DNA from: Candidatus Gastranaerophilales bacterium
GTDB taxonomy: Bacteria; Cyanobacteriota; Vampirovibrionia; Gastranaerophilales; Gastranaerophilaceae
Assembly (NCBI GenBank): GCA_928722015.1
Contig: CAKMWI010000011.1
Coordinates: 1-64,000 of the forward strand
Length of the DNA: 64,000 bases
Reading direction: 5' to 3'
Shown piece after piece: positions 45,488 to 53,969 of the stretch. Under the pieces are notes generated by a model. That model ran no database searches. It had not been told where the DNA came from and was given only the letters and a program-made list of their open reading frames with translations. Both the position numbers and the translations under genes were made by a program. Position 1 is the stretch's first letter, and every line of letters starts with the position of its first letter.

Positions 45488-45554
45488 GGAGAGCTTAGTT
45501 TTGACATCAAAAGTCTATCTTGAAGTCTTAAAGCTATTTAAAATTTTTATAATA

Positions 45555-45594
45555 TAAAAATTCCCTGCTAAACTGAATTTACAGGGAATTTTTA
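45555..45594. terminator. Hairpin terminator downstream of the RT relic
   Basis: A 13-bp perfect inverted repeat (45555-45567 and 45582-45594) with A/T-rich ends and a 14-base loop, placed about 85 bp after the end of the decayed RT on the minus strand. Confidence 0.65.
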
Positions 45595-45679
45595 CAGTTA
45601 TTGATCAAATTAATCAATTAAAACCTTTACTGCATAAACTTTTTAAACAGATTCACTGCAAGCAAAATAACAGGGATCG

Positions 45680-46394
45680 TTAATATTGTATTTTACATTT
45701 TTTTAGTGTTTTTAGTATGTCATATATATCTTCTTTTGCAAATTTCTTTTGGAATTTTTCAATATATTTTATACATTTTATTAAATAATCATCCTCAATT
45801 GATTGTATATAAGAAATATTACCAAGTAAAGATTCTTTTCTTTAGTTTCTTTGTGCTTTTTAGTAGAATATTCACCTGTTTTATATAGAAAATAAAGAAT
45901 TGCTCGTATTTTATTTTTAATTTTTTTGATACTTTTATTTTTCCATCATTTATAGTTATGCCTGTAACTTTTTTATGAAAAGTATTTTTTATTAATTTTG
46001 TTTTTTTTCAGTATTTATTTCAATATTAATATTATTTATATTAAAAAATTCGGAGATTTCTTTATCTATTTTATAACAAGCTAAATTAGATAATATTATG
46101 AACAGATTCCTCCTTGGGGGTAATTTATTAAAAAAGGTGCATAATCCTCCAAGTAAGAAATTTCATCATCAGGTCCTATTCCCAGGAAAATTCTTTGTTT
46201 TTATCTTTTTATACATTGAAAAATTTTTTTAAAATACATTTTCAATAAAAAACTTTTTCTTTATGTATTACTGCATTTTCAAGAAGTCAATTTTTATTTT
46301 TTATAAAAGCTTTTGAGTATACAGAACAAGGAAATTTTTAAAGTATTTCTACATGAATTATTATTTGAGCCATTTTTAAGTTTTTTCCGAACAT
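45680..46394 (-). pseudogene. Decayed retron-type reverse transcriptase
   Basis: No long frame survives, but translation piecewise in shifting frames gives the ordered hallmarks of a retron-type RT. These are 'SVYSKAFIKNKN', a stop, then 'LLENAVIHKEK' (the FIxxxSIxxNAxxH region); 'FLLKMYFKKIFQCI', where the motif A catalytic Asp has become Tyr; 'PFLINYPQGGIC' then 'IILSNLACYKIDKEI' (the PQG and SNL motifs); 'HKKVTGITINDGKI'; and finally 'SLLGNISYIQSIED'. The YxDD block between SNL and VTG is missing altogether. At least four frame changes are needed. It lies just downstream of the 1232-residue gene on the same strand. The start is approximate. The identification is by motif order only. Confidence 0.75.
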
Positions 46395-46486
46395 TTATAA
46401 TTTTTTAAAATCAATTGGGTTAAGTACAAAACTACTCAATATAGTGTAAATTTTTATTATAGCATTGCTATATACAAATAATTATA

Positions 46487-49400
46487 TTAAAGAGTATTTA
46501 TATAAGAATTTAGATGTTTCAAATTTATAAATTTTATATTTTTAGAATCTTTTAACAAAATTTCCAATAATTCACTATCTGTAACAACATAAAAAGAATA
46601 AATTTTTGGAGTATCCTCTGGTATACGCCATTTAAGTATTTCAAAAATTTCATTTATATTATTTTGCAAATATATTTCTCTGTTTTTAACTTTATCAATA
46701 GAATTTTTTTGTGATTTTTTATCTTTTTTTAAAACGTTATTGAGTAAACGTTTGGCATCTTTTAAACAATAAGGTTTAAGATAATATTTACATTCAATAT
46801 TGAGAAGACAATTTTTTTCAGGTATATAACACAGAACATCATAATCTCCAAGATTTTCCGGATGATTGCCTTTTTTATCTCTATTGTGAAGATAAACGTT
46901 TTTCTCGCAGTATTGACTCCAATTTTTTAATAAAAAATTATATACATTATTATTTAATTCAATTTCTCTTTTTTCTTTTTGTTTTTGAATAATTTTTTTT
47001 GTTTTACATGCAGGAAGTCCAAACGGAAAACGTGGGAACGCAAGATTTCTTGCCCAAACATCCTTAGCTTGATATGTTGATTGAGGTCCCCATATAATTG
47101 TATCTTTGTCTATTTTTATCAATGGCTTAATTATATAACGACTATACCTTTTGTTATATTCGTATACAGGAATTTCATTACAATCCTTGGTTGTAAGAAA
47201 ATTATCTTCAAAAATTTTAGTAACCTCATCAGTTTTTAATGTGAGAAAATCTATTAGTTTTTTAATTGATTCTCCATTACAATCCTTCATACTTGATAGT
47301 TCTTTTAACATTATATCAATAATTTCTGATAATGAGGCTGTATAATAAGGAGTTTCATTTATACCTTTATACATTGCCCAGGAACTTAAGCATGTTAATA
47401 AATCTATTAATAACTGAAAAGAAAACCCAAAATCATTTATCATTGCATTGTTCAGCTGAGTATAATAATCTTTCTCGTCATTAAATTTCATTTCTTTGGG
47501 TAAATCATTATAAATATCATTGTCAGATTCATATTCTAAATATTTATTTTGTTTTTCTACCATTTCTCCAGGAACATTTACGTAAACGGTATAATTATCT
47601 TTCACTGTTAAGCTAATTTCTGTAAGTTCATTATGAATAATATCTCCATATTGATATGTATGTAATATCCAGTGTGTTTTGGCTAGCATTAGCTGTAATT
47701 TATCCTCTATTAGTACATCTTCACCAACATGTGGTAAAGATACAAATTTCTCAATGAGATATCTATATATTACATTATTATGGTGACATTCTTTTTTAAT
47801 TTCTGTTAGCCTTTTAGTTCGATTATAATCAACATCATGTTCTTTTGAAATATTTACCATTTGGTATCTATATTCAGTTTCATTATAATAAGCATCCATT
47901 TGTTGTATTAAATACGAGATACCTTGAACAAAATCTATTTGACTTAATTCATTTTCCAAAACTGGCATTAAACCTTCTCTAATAATTTTAAGTAAGACTT
48001 TTGCATCATTATAATTATATGTTCCTGGTTTATATGCAGATGATTTAATTATTTTTGCCATTTCATTTTGTACTACTATAAAATCCTTATATTCTGGTAA
48101 TACCAGTGGCCAATGCTCAGGAAAAGAGGTTGGTTTATTTAAAAGATTAAATGCAAAACGGGTTTTATCTTTTTCATGTTTTAAAATGCTATAATTTAAT
48201 TTAGGTAAATTGTTATCAGTTGTATAAGAATTTAATTTTTTTAATATTTCTATTGCCAAATTTGTTTCTATTTTACAGTCTTTAGCTCCGTTCATAGCAT
48301 CAAAATATAAATCTTCATTATATAAAATTCTTAAACCATATGTATTCTTATCAGGATAAGCTGTAGTAATAGTCCATATTACATTATCATCAATTCTATG
48401 TTGAAGAAATGAAAAAATCTTATTCTCTTTAATCATACTATAAGGAATTACCTCTATTAGCAAATTCTTATATTCTGCAAAAAATTTATGTTTAGATATT
48501 ATATTCTGATACAGATAAAAAATATCTTCAATAATATCAGTAATATTATCTAATATTCTAAACTTTTCTTCAGGATAAATTCCAAATACAGGTTTTATAC
48601 ATATATCGGATTTATTAACTTTCTGATATTTGATAAAACCTAAAAGAGTCTTTGCTTCAAGTCTTAATTTATTAGAAATTTTATCGTGTATAATATGCCA
48701 TTTATCAAGATCTCCAATACGAGGCAAGAGAGGAAAATTTTTATATTTATGTTTCAATGACTCAAACCTAGTTGTTGAACCATAATTTGCATCCTCTAAA
48801 ATTAAATATTTAAAATCATTGGCTCCTGTTAAAATTGTTCCGTTATTATTTTCACGATAAAAAGCTAATTTATCAGCTATTGAATATAGCGGATTATATT
48901 TTAATGGATTATTTTGCAGATATTGCAATTGTTTACTAATATCCCAAAAAACATCAAATTCATTTATCATTTGTATAAAATCTACTAACGGAAAGTAAAA
49001 TATGTGTTTGTGTGCAGGTAAATTAATTATTTTATTCTCAAAAGAAAATAAAGTATTAATCAAGATTAATTGAACATCAAAGTTTTGAGGTAAATTCAAA
49101 GAAGAAATAATTTTTGACTTTAATAAATCATATAATTCAAATAGATTTTCTTCTTCCTTATCTATAGTTGGATTTAAAAAATAAAACAATATAACTTCGT
49201 TGTTTATAATAATCGAACTACAACTAAAATTTTTTAATTCTTTATTAGTAATATATTTATTTATATCGTTAATAAATTTAATCTTATATGGTTTGCGTTC
49301 TTTAATGTATCTTTTTACGGCACATTTGATCAATTCATATTCACTATATGAAAATCGTTTTTTAATTATCAGATTATCAAGTTCATTATTCCAAGTTTTA

Positions 49401-50185
49401 CATAATATATAATTAAAACGTCTTGGTATTATAGGATAATAGTTTCCTTTATAATTAATGAAACATTTATTTAGTAAATTCCCTTCTAAAAAATTTGTTT
49501 CAAAATTAAAAAGTTTTTTATAGATTTGTTCTATATCTCCTACTTTAATAGAATATTTATTTAAAAATTCATTATCCAAACTATTTATTTTTTTCATCAA
49601 GTAGTAAAAACAAACATGACATTCTTTCCAAAAAACTCGTGTTGGAATCGAAACGGATCCGGGTTCTACTTCATCATTTTCCTGTGTTTTAACATTTTCT
49701 ATAATTTGATTTTGAAGAAACAAAAATATTTCTAAATCTTTATTAGGATTTCTCAAATAACTATCACAATAAAAATTCTTCAATGAACAATGTACTAATT
49801 TAAAACATTGTAGGTAATCATAAATGTTACATATTTCTGAACCATAAAATATTTTATAATGAAAATTGTTATGAAAAAATTTAACTTCACCCCAATCTTT
49901 TTCGGGACAAAAATCTTCTAAAAATGGGAATTCTGGTAAATTATTTATTAAAAATTGTGTAAATTTTTCAAAATCACAATAATTAAAAATTTTATCATTA
50001 TTTTCAAACTCAAATTCATCTATTGAGATTAAACACATTATAAAAAAAATTTGTTTTAAAATAGCAGAACTATTATTATTCCATAAAGTAATAGAAAATA
50101 ACGATTTAATAACATCATTAAAACTATATTCTTTAAATAGTTGTACAATAATATCAAATTGTTGTTTTAAGTTTGTTTGATTCAT
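46487..50185 (-). CDS. Large protein with C-terminal PD-(D/E)xK nuclease-like domain, unassigned
   Basis: 1232 residues. I recognise no family over the first 1000 residues, which are mixed alpha/beta, very rich in Asn, Lys and Ile, and lack P-loop or helicase motifs. Near the C-terminus 'GDYDVLCYIPEKNCLLNIECKYYL' (1113-1136) fits the PD-(D/E)xK nuclease core: Asp1116, then Glu1131-x-Lys1133, preceded by a helix with 'REIELNNNVYNFL'. The following helices are basic. It is intact, unlike its neighbours. It starts a minus-strand unit that continues into the dead retron-type RT and lies in a defence island, so an anti-phage effector role is plausible, but this is inference. Base use is even more AT-rich than in the core genes. 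Confidence 0.75.
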   Translation of the reverse strand: MNQTNLKQQFDIIVQLFKEYSFNDVIKSLFSITLWNNNSSAILKQIFFIMCLISIDEFEFENNDKIFNYCDFEKFTQFLINNLPEFPFLEDFCPEKDWGEVKFFHNNFHYKIFYGSEICNIYDYLQCFKLVHCSLKNFYCDSYLRNPNKDLEIFLFLQNQIIENVKTQENDEVEPGSVSIPTRVFWKECHVCFYYLMKKINSLDNEFLNKYSIKVGDIEQIYKKLFNFETNFLEGNLLNKCFINYKGNYYPIIPRRFNYILCKTWNNELDNLIIKKRFSYSEYELIKCAVKRYIKERKPYKIKFINDINKYITNKELKNFSCSSIIINNEVILFYFLNPTIDKEEENLFELYDLLKSKIISSLNLPQNFDVQLILINTLFSFENKIINLPAHKHIFYFPLVDFIQMINEFDVFWDISKQLQYLQNNPLKYNPLYSIADKLAFYRENNNGTILTGANDFKYLILEDANYGSTTRFESLKHKYKNFPLLPRIGDLDKWHIIHDKISNKLRLEAKTLLGFIKYQKVNKSDICIKPVFGIYPEEKFRILDNITDIIEDIFYLYQNIISKHKFFAEYKNLLIEVIPYSMIKENKIFSFLQHRIDDNVIWTITTAYPDKNTYGLRILYNEDLYFDAMNGAKDCKIETNLAIEILKKLNSYTTDNNLPKLNYSILKHEKDKTRFAFNLLNKPTSFPEHWPLVLPEYKDFIVVQNEMAKIIKSSAYKPGTYNYNDAKVLLKIIREGLMPVLENELSQIDFVQGISYLIQQMDAYYNETEYRYQMVNISKEHDVDYNRTKRLTEIKKECHHNNVIYRYLIEKFVSLPHVGEDVLIEDKLQLMLAKTHWILHTYQYGDIIHNELTEISLTVKDNYTVYVNVPGEMVEKQNKYLEYESDNDIYNDLPKEMKFNDEKDYYTQLNNAMINDFGFSFQLLIDLLTCLSSWAMYKGINETPYYTASLSEIIDIMLKELSSMKDCNGESIKKLIDFLTLKTDEVTKIFEDNFLTTKDCNEIPVYEYNKRYSRYIIKPLIKIDKDTIIWGPQSTYQAKDVWARNLAFPRFPFGLPACKTKKIIQKQKEKREIELNNNVYNFLLKNWSQYCEKNVYLHNRDKKGNHPENLGDYDVLCYIPEKNCLLNIECKYYLKPYCLKDAKRLLNNVLKKDKKSQKNSIDKVKNREIYLQNNINEIFEILKWRIPEDTPKIYSFYVVTDSELLEILLKDSKNIKFINLKHLNSYINTL

Positions 50186-50187
50186 TT

Positions 50188-50642
50188 TTTAATAATCTTT
50201 TGAGTTAAAGCTATTACGTGTTTTCTTTTCAAGTTGTTTTTGTGTTTGTTTAACTGATTCCTAGAAGTGCTTTTCTACTTCTGGTAATTCATCTTTTATT
50301 GTTTCCTTGTATTTTGCATATTCGGCAAGAGCATTATTTTTAGCCTCTAACTTTGAAATTTTGCCAGGATTTTCAAGCAGCTCGCTCCCTGTCATTTTTA
50401 TAATTCCTTGAAACCTCTCTACTTACTTCATTTTGAGCTGTCAAGTAATCCTTGACAACTAAATCTTTCAAAAGCTCACCTTCTTCAAAAATATTTTTAA
50501 TATGCAGGCTTATATTCTGTTTTGTCGTTTGAACCAGCTCTGCCATCTGATTGTGCGTAAGCCAAACTGTTTCATTTTCTATTCTTACATCAATTTTTGT
50601 TTGCCCGTCTTGTGTCTGGTAAATTATAATTTCATTTTCCAT
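50188..50642 (-). pseudogene. RhuM-family protein relic
   Basis: The first 80 residues are a good RhuM N-terminus: 'MENEIIIYQTQDGQTKIDVR' then 'TVWLTHNQMAELVQTTKQNISLHIKNIFEEGEL', the DNA-binding-like segment. The frame stops soon after (ERAA). In another frame the DNA continues with a C-terminal piece of the same family (GKISKLEAKNNALAEYAKYK, then a stop and 'QTQKQLEKK'). About 150-200 middle residues are gone, so this is an internal-deletion pseudogene. RhuM-like genes are frequent on mobile elements and their role is unclear. A 10-bp inverted repeat (50641-50650 and 50666-50675) overlapping the start could be its operator. Confidence 0.7.
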
Positions 50643-50687
50643 GCTATAATCCTTTGTTTAAAACAATTATAGCATATATTTACATTA

Positions 50688-50721
50688 AAAAATCCCTACC
50701 AGCATTGTGGTAGGGATTTTT
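50688..50721 (-). terminator. Intrinsic terminator after the DUF5681 gene
   Basis: A perfect 14-bp stem (50688-50701 and 50708-50721, core CCCTACCA) with six-base loop and T tract on the minus strand, 10 bp after the stop. Confidence 0.85.
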
Positions 50722-50731
50722 CGCAGTTTTA

Positions 50732-51232
50732 TTACAGATCGTCAGGATTATTTCTGTAATAATCTTCCAGGATTTTGCGCAAAGTATCTTTATAGAATTT
50801 TTCATCTTCTTCACTTGTCTCAGGTTCAAAATCCTCAAATGCCTTATTTTCAATCATTTGCCAGAAATCAAAGTTCAGCAAATTCAGGTTCTGCAGAAGC
50901 ATTTTCCGAGAAGGCCCGTCATTTTTAATCGCATCCTGCACTATTTTTTGTGCGAAAAGCTGCATGAAAGAGATTTTTTCACGATTTCCGTTTTCATTAG
51001 TAATCGTAGCTTCTCGTATAAATGCTAGACGCAACGCCTCCATAATTGTTTTAGGTAGCACTTTTTTCTTACGCCCTCTGGGGTTACCGCTTACACCCTT
51101 TTTAAATTGTCCGCTGACAGGTGGCTTTTTGTACCCAACTTCGTACAATTTATCTTTGATTTCTTGACGGTGCTCATTATCCTTATGTAACGAGTTTTGT
51201 ATCTCGAGAAATTTGTCAATATTATTTTTCAT
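50732..51232 (-). CDS. DUF5681 domain protein, phage-type
   Basis: 166 residues. The mark of the family is 'SGQFKKGVSGNPRGRKKK', a short basic motif placed near the N-terminus of small proteins that sit in prophages next to methyltransferases and packaging genes. The rest is helical (MEALRLAFIREATI, KIVQDAIKNDGPSRK) and acidic at the end. The ATG at 51232 has GGAG seven bases upstream; longer in-frame starts run inside the preceding gene and are not used. It overlaps the methyltransferase stop by 11 bp. The function is not known; DNA binding by the basic motif is possible. Confidence 0.8.
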   Translation of the reverse strand: MKNNIDKFLEIQNSLHKDNEHRQEIKDKLYEVGYKKPPVSGQFKKGVSGNPRGRKKKVLPKTIMEALRLAFIREATITNENGNREKISFMQLFAQKIVQDAIKNDGPSRKMLLQNLNLLNFDFWQMIENKAFEDFEPETSEEDEKFYKDTLRKILEDYYRNNPDDL

Positions 51233-52604
51233 TTTCAATCTCCTCATAATTTTTAACCAACTTCGCAGTTTTTCCAGTCTCTTTTTCCCAGCGATAGATA
51301 CACACATCAACATATCTTGGATCAATTTCAATCAGCCGTGCCCTACGTTTACAGCGTTCTGCAGCTAAAAGAGTAGAGCCTGAGCCCCCAAAACAATCTA
51401 AGACAATATCGTTTTTTGAAGACGTATCTTGCAGAATATCATGAAGTAATGGCGTTGATTTTACCGTCGGATGGAGCTTAAGCAACTCTAAAGATGCTGG
51501 GTTGGTTGCTCGAATTCCCGGATAATCCCAAACATTTGAACGATATCTGCCATATTTCCCTAGTTGAATATGGTTTTGATGCTTGGCTTTACCGTTTTTA
51601 AAGATAGGAATCATCTCGTGCTGACTTCTGTAGAGAGAACCCATTCCAGCCGATAATTTGTTCCAGATTGCTATATCTTTTAATTCGGTATAATACTTTT
51701 TACCCTGATTCAGCAAAATATTAATATTCCGCCAGTCCATAAAGATGTAATGCAGTGAACCGTCAGACGAGAATTTTACCAGATGTTGCATAAAGCCTGA
51801 GATAAATTCTGCAAACTCAGCTTCTGTCATCTCTCCTGATGCCATTGCAAACTCATTATGCTTAACCTTGCCCAAGCCGCATACGTGGCCGTTAACTTTG
51901 CAGTTATATGGTGGATCTGTAATAACAATTTGAGCAAGTTCGCCTTGCATAAGTATTTCAAAAGCCTTTTGTAATAATGAATTTCCACATAGGATAAAGT
52001 GGTCACCTAATCGCCACAAATCCCATAAATTAGCCTTTGGGGGAATATTTGCATCAAGCCAGTCTGCATTTTCTTGTTCAGAATTTTTGACTTCACTCTC
52101 CTCTGAATCTGAATTTAGGAAAATCTTATCGTAATCGACAGTCTCAAAACCTAAATCTTCAAAACTTATATCAAATTTTCCTAAATTTTCGATGGCTTCC
52201 TGCAAATTTGCGTAATTCCATTCGCTGTCTTCTGCTATTCTGTTGTCCAAAATTCTGATAGCTTCAGCTTCTTCATCAGTCAGATCCTCAAGAATTATCA
52301 CCGGAATTTGAGAAAATCCAAGCTTCTTTGCGGCTAAAAGCCGCAACTCTCCTGCTATAATTTTTAACTTTTTATCAATCAGAATAGGGTTTGTAAAGCC
52401 AAATTTTTTGATAGCATTAATTATTTTTTGAAGCTGCTTTCGATAATGCTTACGTAAGCTTTTATTGCTTGCAATAATTAAAGCAATATCAATCATTTGT
52501 AAATTGTTGTTTGGATGATTCCCTTCAAGTACCACTTTTCTAAAGTGGCGCATAGCGCTCTCCATAGCTTCAGGATCCAATTTTATTTTTTTATCAGAAT
52601 TCAT
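51222..52604 (-). CDS. ParB-like nuclease domain fused to DNA methyltransferase
   Basis: 460 residues. Residues about 60-140 form a ParB/Srx-like domain: 'INAIKKFGFTNPILIDKKLKIIAGELRLLAAKKLG' contains the usual (I/V)xGExRxxAA. The second part is an adenine-N6 or cytosine-N4 methyltransferase with 'IVITDPPYNC' (catalytic) and later 'LDCFGGSGSTLLAAE' (AdoMet site), the beta-type motif order. Such fused genes are common in prophages, where they methylate the phage DNA and may evade host restriction. The ATG at 52604 has GGAG seven bases before it and is preferred over 52637. It is followed by the DUF5681 gene. Confidence 0.9.
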   Translation of the reverse strand: MNSDKKIKLDPEAMESAMRHFRKVVLEGNHPNNNLQMIDIALIIASNKSLRKHYRKQLQKIINAIKKFGFTNPILIDKKLKIIAGELRLLAAKKLGFSQIPVIILEDLTDEEAEAIRILDNRIAEDSEWNYANLQEAIENLGKFDISFEDLGFETVDYDKIFLNSDSEESEVKNSEQENADWLDANIPPKANLWDLWRLGDHFILCGNSLLQKAFEILMQGELAQIVITDPPYNCKVNGHVCGLGKVKHNEFAMASGEMTEAEFAEFISGFMQHLVKFSSDGSLHYIFMDWRNINILLNQGKKYYTELKDIAIWNKLSAGMGSLYRSQHEMIPIFKNGKAKHQNHIQLGKYGRYRSNVWDYPGIRATNPASLELLKLHPTVKSTPLLHDILQDTSSKNDIVLDCFGGSGSTLLAAERCKRRARLIEIDPRYVDVCIYRWEKETGKTAKLVKNYEEIENEK

Positions 52605-52707
52605 ATGAATCTCCTTATTTTTTTGATAATTCACCAAATCTTATTCAGCACAAATTGTGCCTCCTAAGGCCTAAAATAAAAATTACCCGTGCAATAAATA
52701 TTGCAAA

Positions 52708-53055
52708 TTAAACAAGCAAAATAGGAGTTGTATCGTCGTTATGAAAAACTTGTATTTGAATTACTTTTTTAAAATTTATCTCTGATAAAATCGGGATTTT
52801 TAGTTGTAAAATTTCCCAAATGCGTAATTGCGCTTCAAAATCTTTAAGAGGAAGAATAAATATTTCAAAAGTTGCAATCGAGCGGATGAGGTCAAGTAAG
52901 AATGCTTGCATATATTGACGAACTTTTTTGCATTTATGTCTTACCGGCTCGTTAATTGAGGAGACCATGTCACCAATCAAAGCTTCCATTGATTGAAGCC
53001 CATTTGAGTATTTTATAGAGTTGTTGTCTATCTTTGGGCTGATTGATAAACTCAT
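52708..53055 (-). CDS. Hypothetical protein (115 aa), phage-cassette neighbour
   Basis: 115 residues with a strong GGGAGG ribosome site six bases before ATG. The first half is polar (SPKIDNNSIKYSNGLQSMEAL), and the second is rich in hydrophobic residues (AFLLDLIRSIATFEIFILPL), possibly an amphipathic helix pair rather than a membrane span. No family is recognised. It runs in the same direction as the ParB-methyltransferase and DUF5681 genes and probably belongs to the same phage-derived group. Confidence 0.65.
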   Translation of the reverse strand: MSLSISPKIDNNSIKYSNGLQSMEALIGDMVSSINEPVRHKCKKVRQYMQAFLLDLIRSIATFEIFILPLKDFEAQLRIWEILQLKIPILSEINFKKVIQIQVFHNDDTTPILLV

Positions 53056-53225
53056 GCTGTCCTCCCTGACATGCTCATTTTAAGGCTATTTACAAAATTT
53101 GACAAGTATTTAGTTTAGAATTAGCGGCATTTGTAGCCTATCAATAACCTCATAATAGTTGTGGATCTAGGCGTATAAGATTGTAAATTATTATTTACAA
53201 TTCTGCACCAAGGGTTTTAGCTTTA

Positions 53226-53804
53226 TCAAAAATCATTCAACTCTCTTATTGCAAGTCTTGCCATAAGTTTGTCAAACATCAAAAACAATTCACCTAAAGA
53301 TATTTTTTCATCTGTACAAATTTCAACAGGAATTGCTTTGTTTGCATACTTTTTAATTCCTTTTAATGCTTTTCTTGCGTTGTTATTTCTGATATTTCCT
53401 TCAAATTCAAAAGGCATTGTATAAATTACCCTAGTATAAATATTTTGATCACTTATAAGTTTTAATAGTGAAACGATTCCGCCAGAACTTATACCTCCGC
53501 CTAATGAAACCAATATTATTATATCTACTGAACCTTTTATAAAGTTACTAATTTTTCTTTTATTTGAATGCACACAAGCCGCACCGAGAGAATAATTTTG
53601 ATAACAGCCTGCTCCATCTACAAGTTTATCTCCAACTTTTATTTTGTGCGGTGTTGCTGAATGTTTGAGAGTTTCGCTATCTGAATCAATACTTAAAAAT
53701 TCTGTACCCTCCTCTTGAGCTTTTGGATACAAATAAGTTATTGCACTAATCCCACCTTTACCAAGTCCAATCACAATTGTTTTATTTGTCATATCTTTTT
53801 TCAT
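53226..53804 (-). CDS. Short FtsZ/tubulin-like GTPase
   Basis: 192 residues resembling only the GTP-binding half of FtsZ. 'TIVIGLGKGGISAITYL' corresponds to the first loop, 'DIIILVSLGGGISSGGIVSLL' (94-113) to the tubulin signature GGGTGSG, and 'TMPFEFEGNIRNNNARKALKGI' to the FtsZ strand 'PFxFEGxxRxxxA'. The T7 catalytic loop and the C-terminal domain of FtsZ are missing, so it is either a nucleotide-binding protein that does not form classic filaments or one that works with a partner. It has a GAGG site. It diverges from hsdM across about 165 bp inside a defence and phage-relic region. Confidence 0.75.
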   Translation of the reverse strand: MKKDMTNKTIVIGLGKGGISAITYLYPKAQEEGTEFLSIDSDSETLKHSATPHKIKVGDKLVDGAGCYQNYSLGAACVHSNKRKISNFIKGSVDIIILVSLGGGISSGGIVSLLKLISDQNIYTRVIYTMPFEFEGNIRNNNARKALKGIKKYANKAIPVEICTDEKISLGELFLMFDKLMARLAIRELNDF

Positions 53805-53969
53805 CTACGTTGCCTCTTCAAGTATTGTTCCTAACTACAGTAATCGCTCTTATTAACCCTAATTGGAACTGTAAAATTTAAATTTGTATCAATTGGACAC
53901 AAACGTTTTACTTGAAAAAGAGAGGACTTTTGGTAATCAGCATGTATAATTAAAACAAGGAGAATAGCA

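Noticed and set aside
45706..45888. 60-aa plus-strand ORF
   Set aside because: It lies antisense over the decayed RT and shows no coding features.
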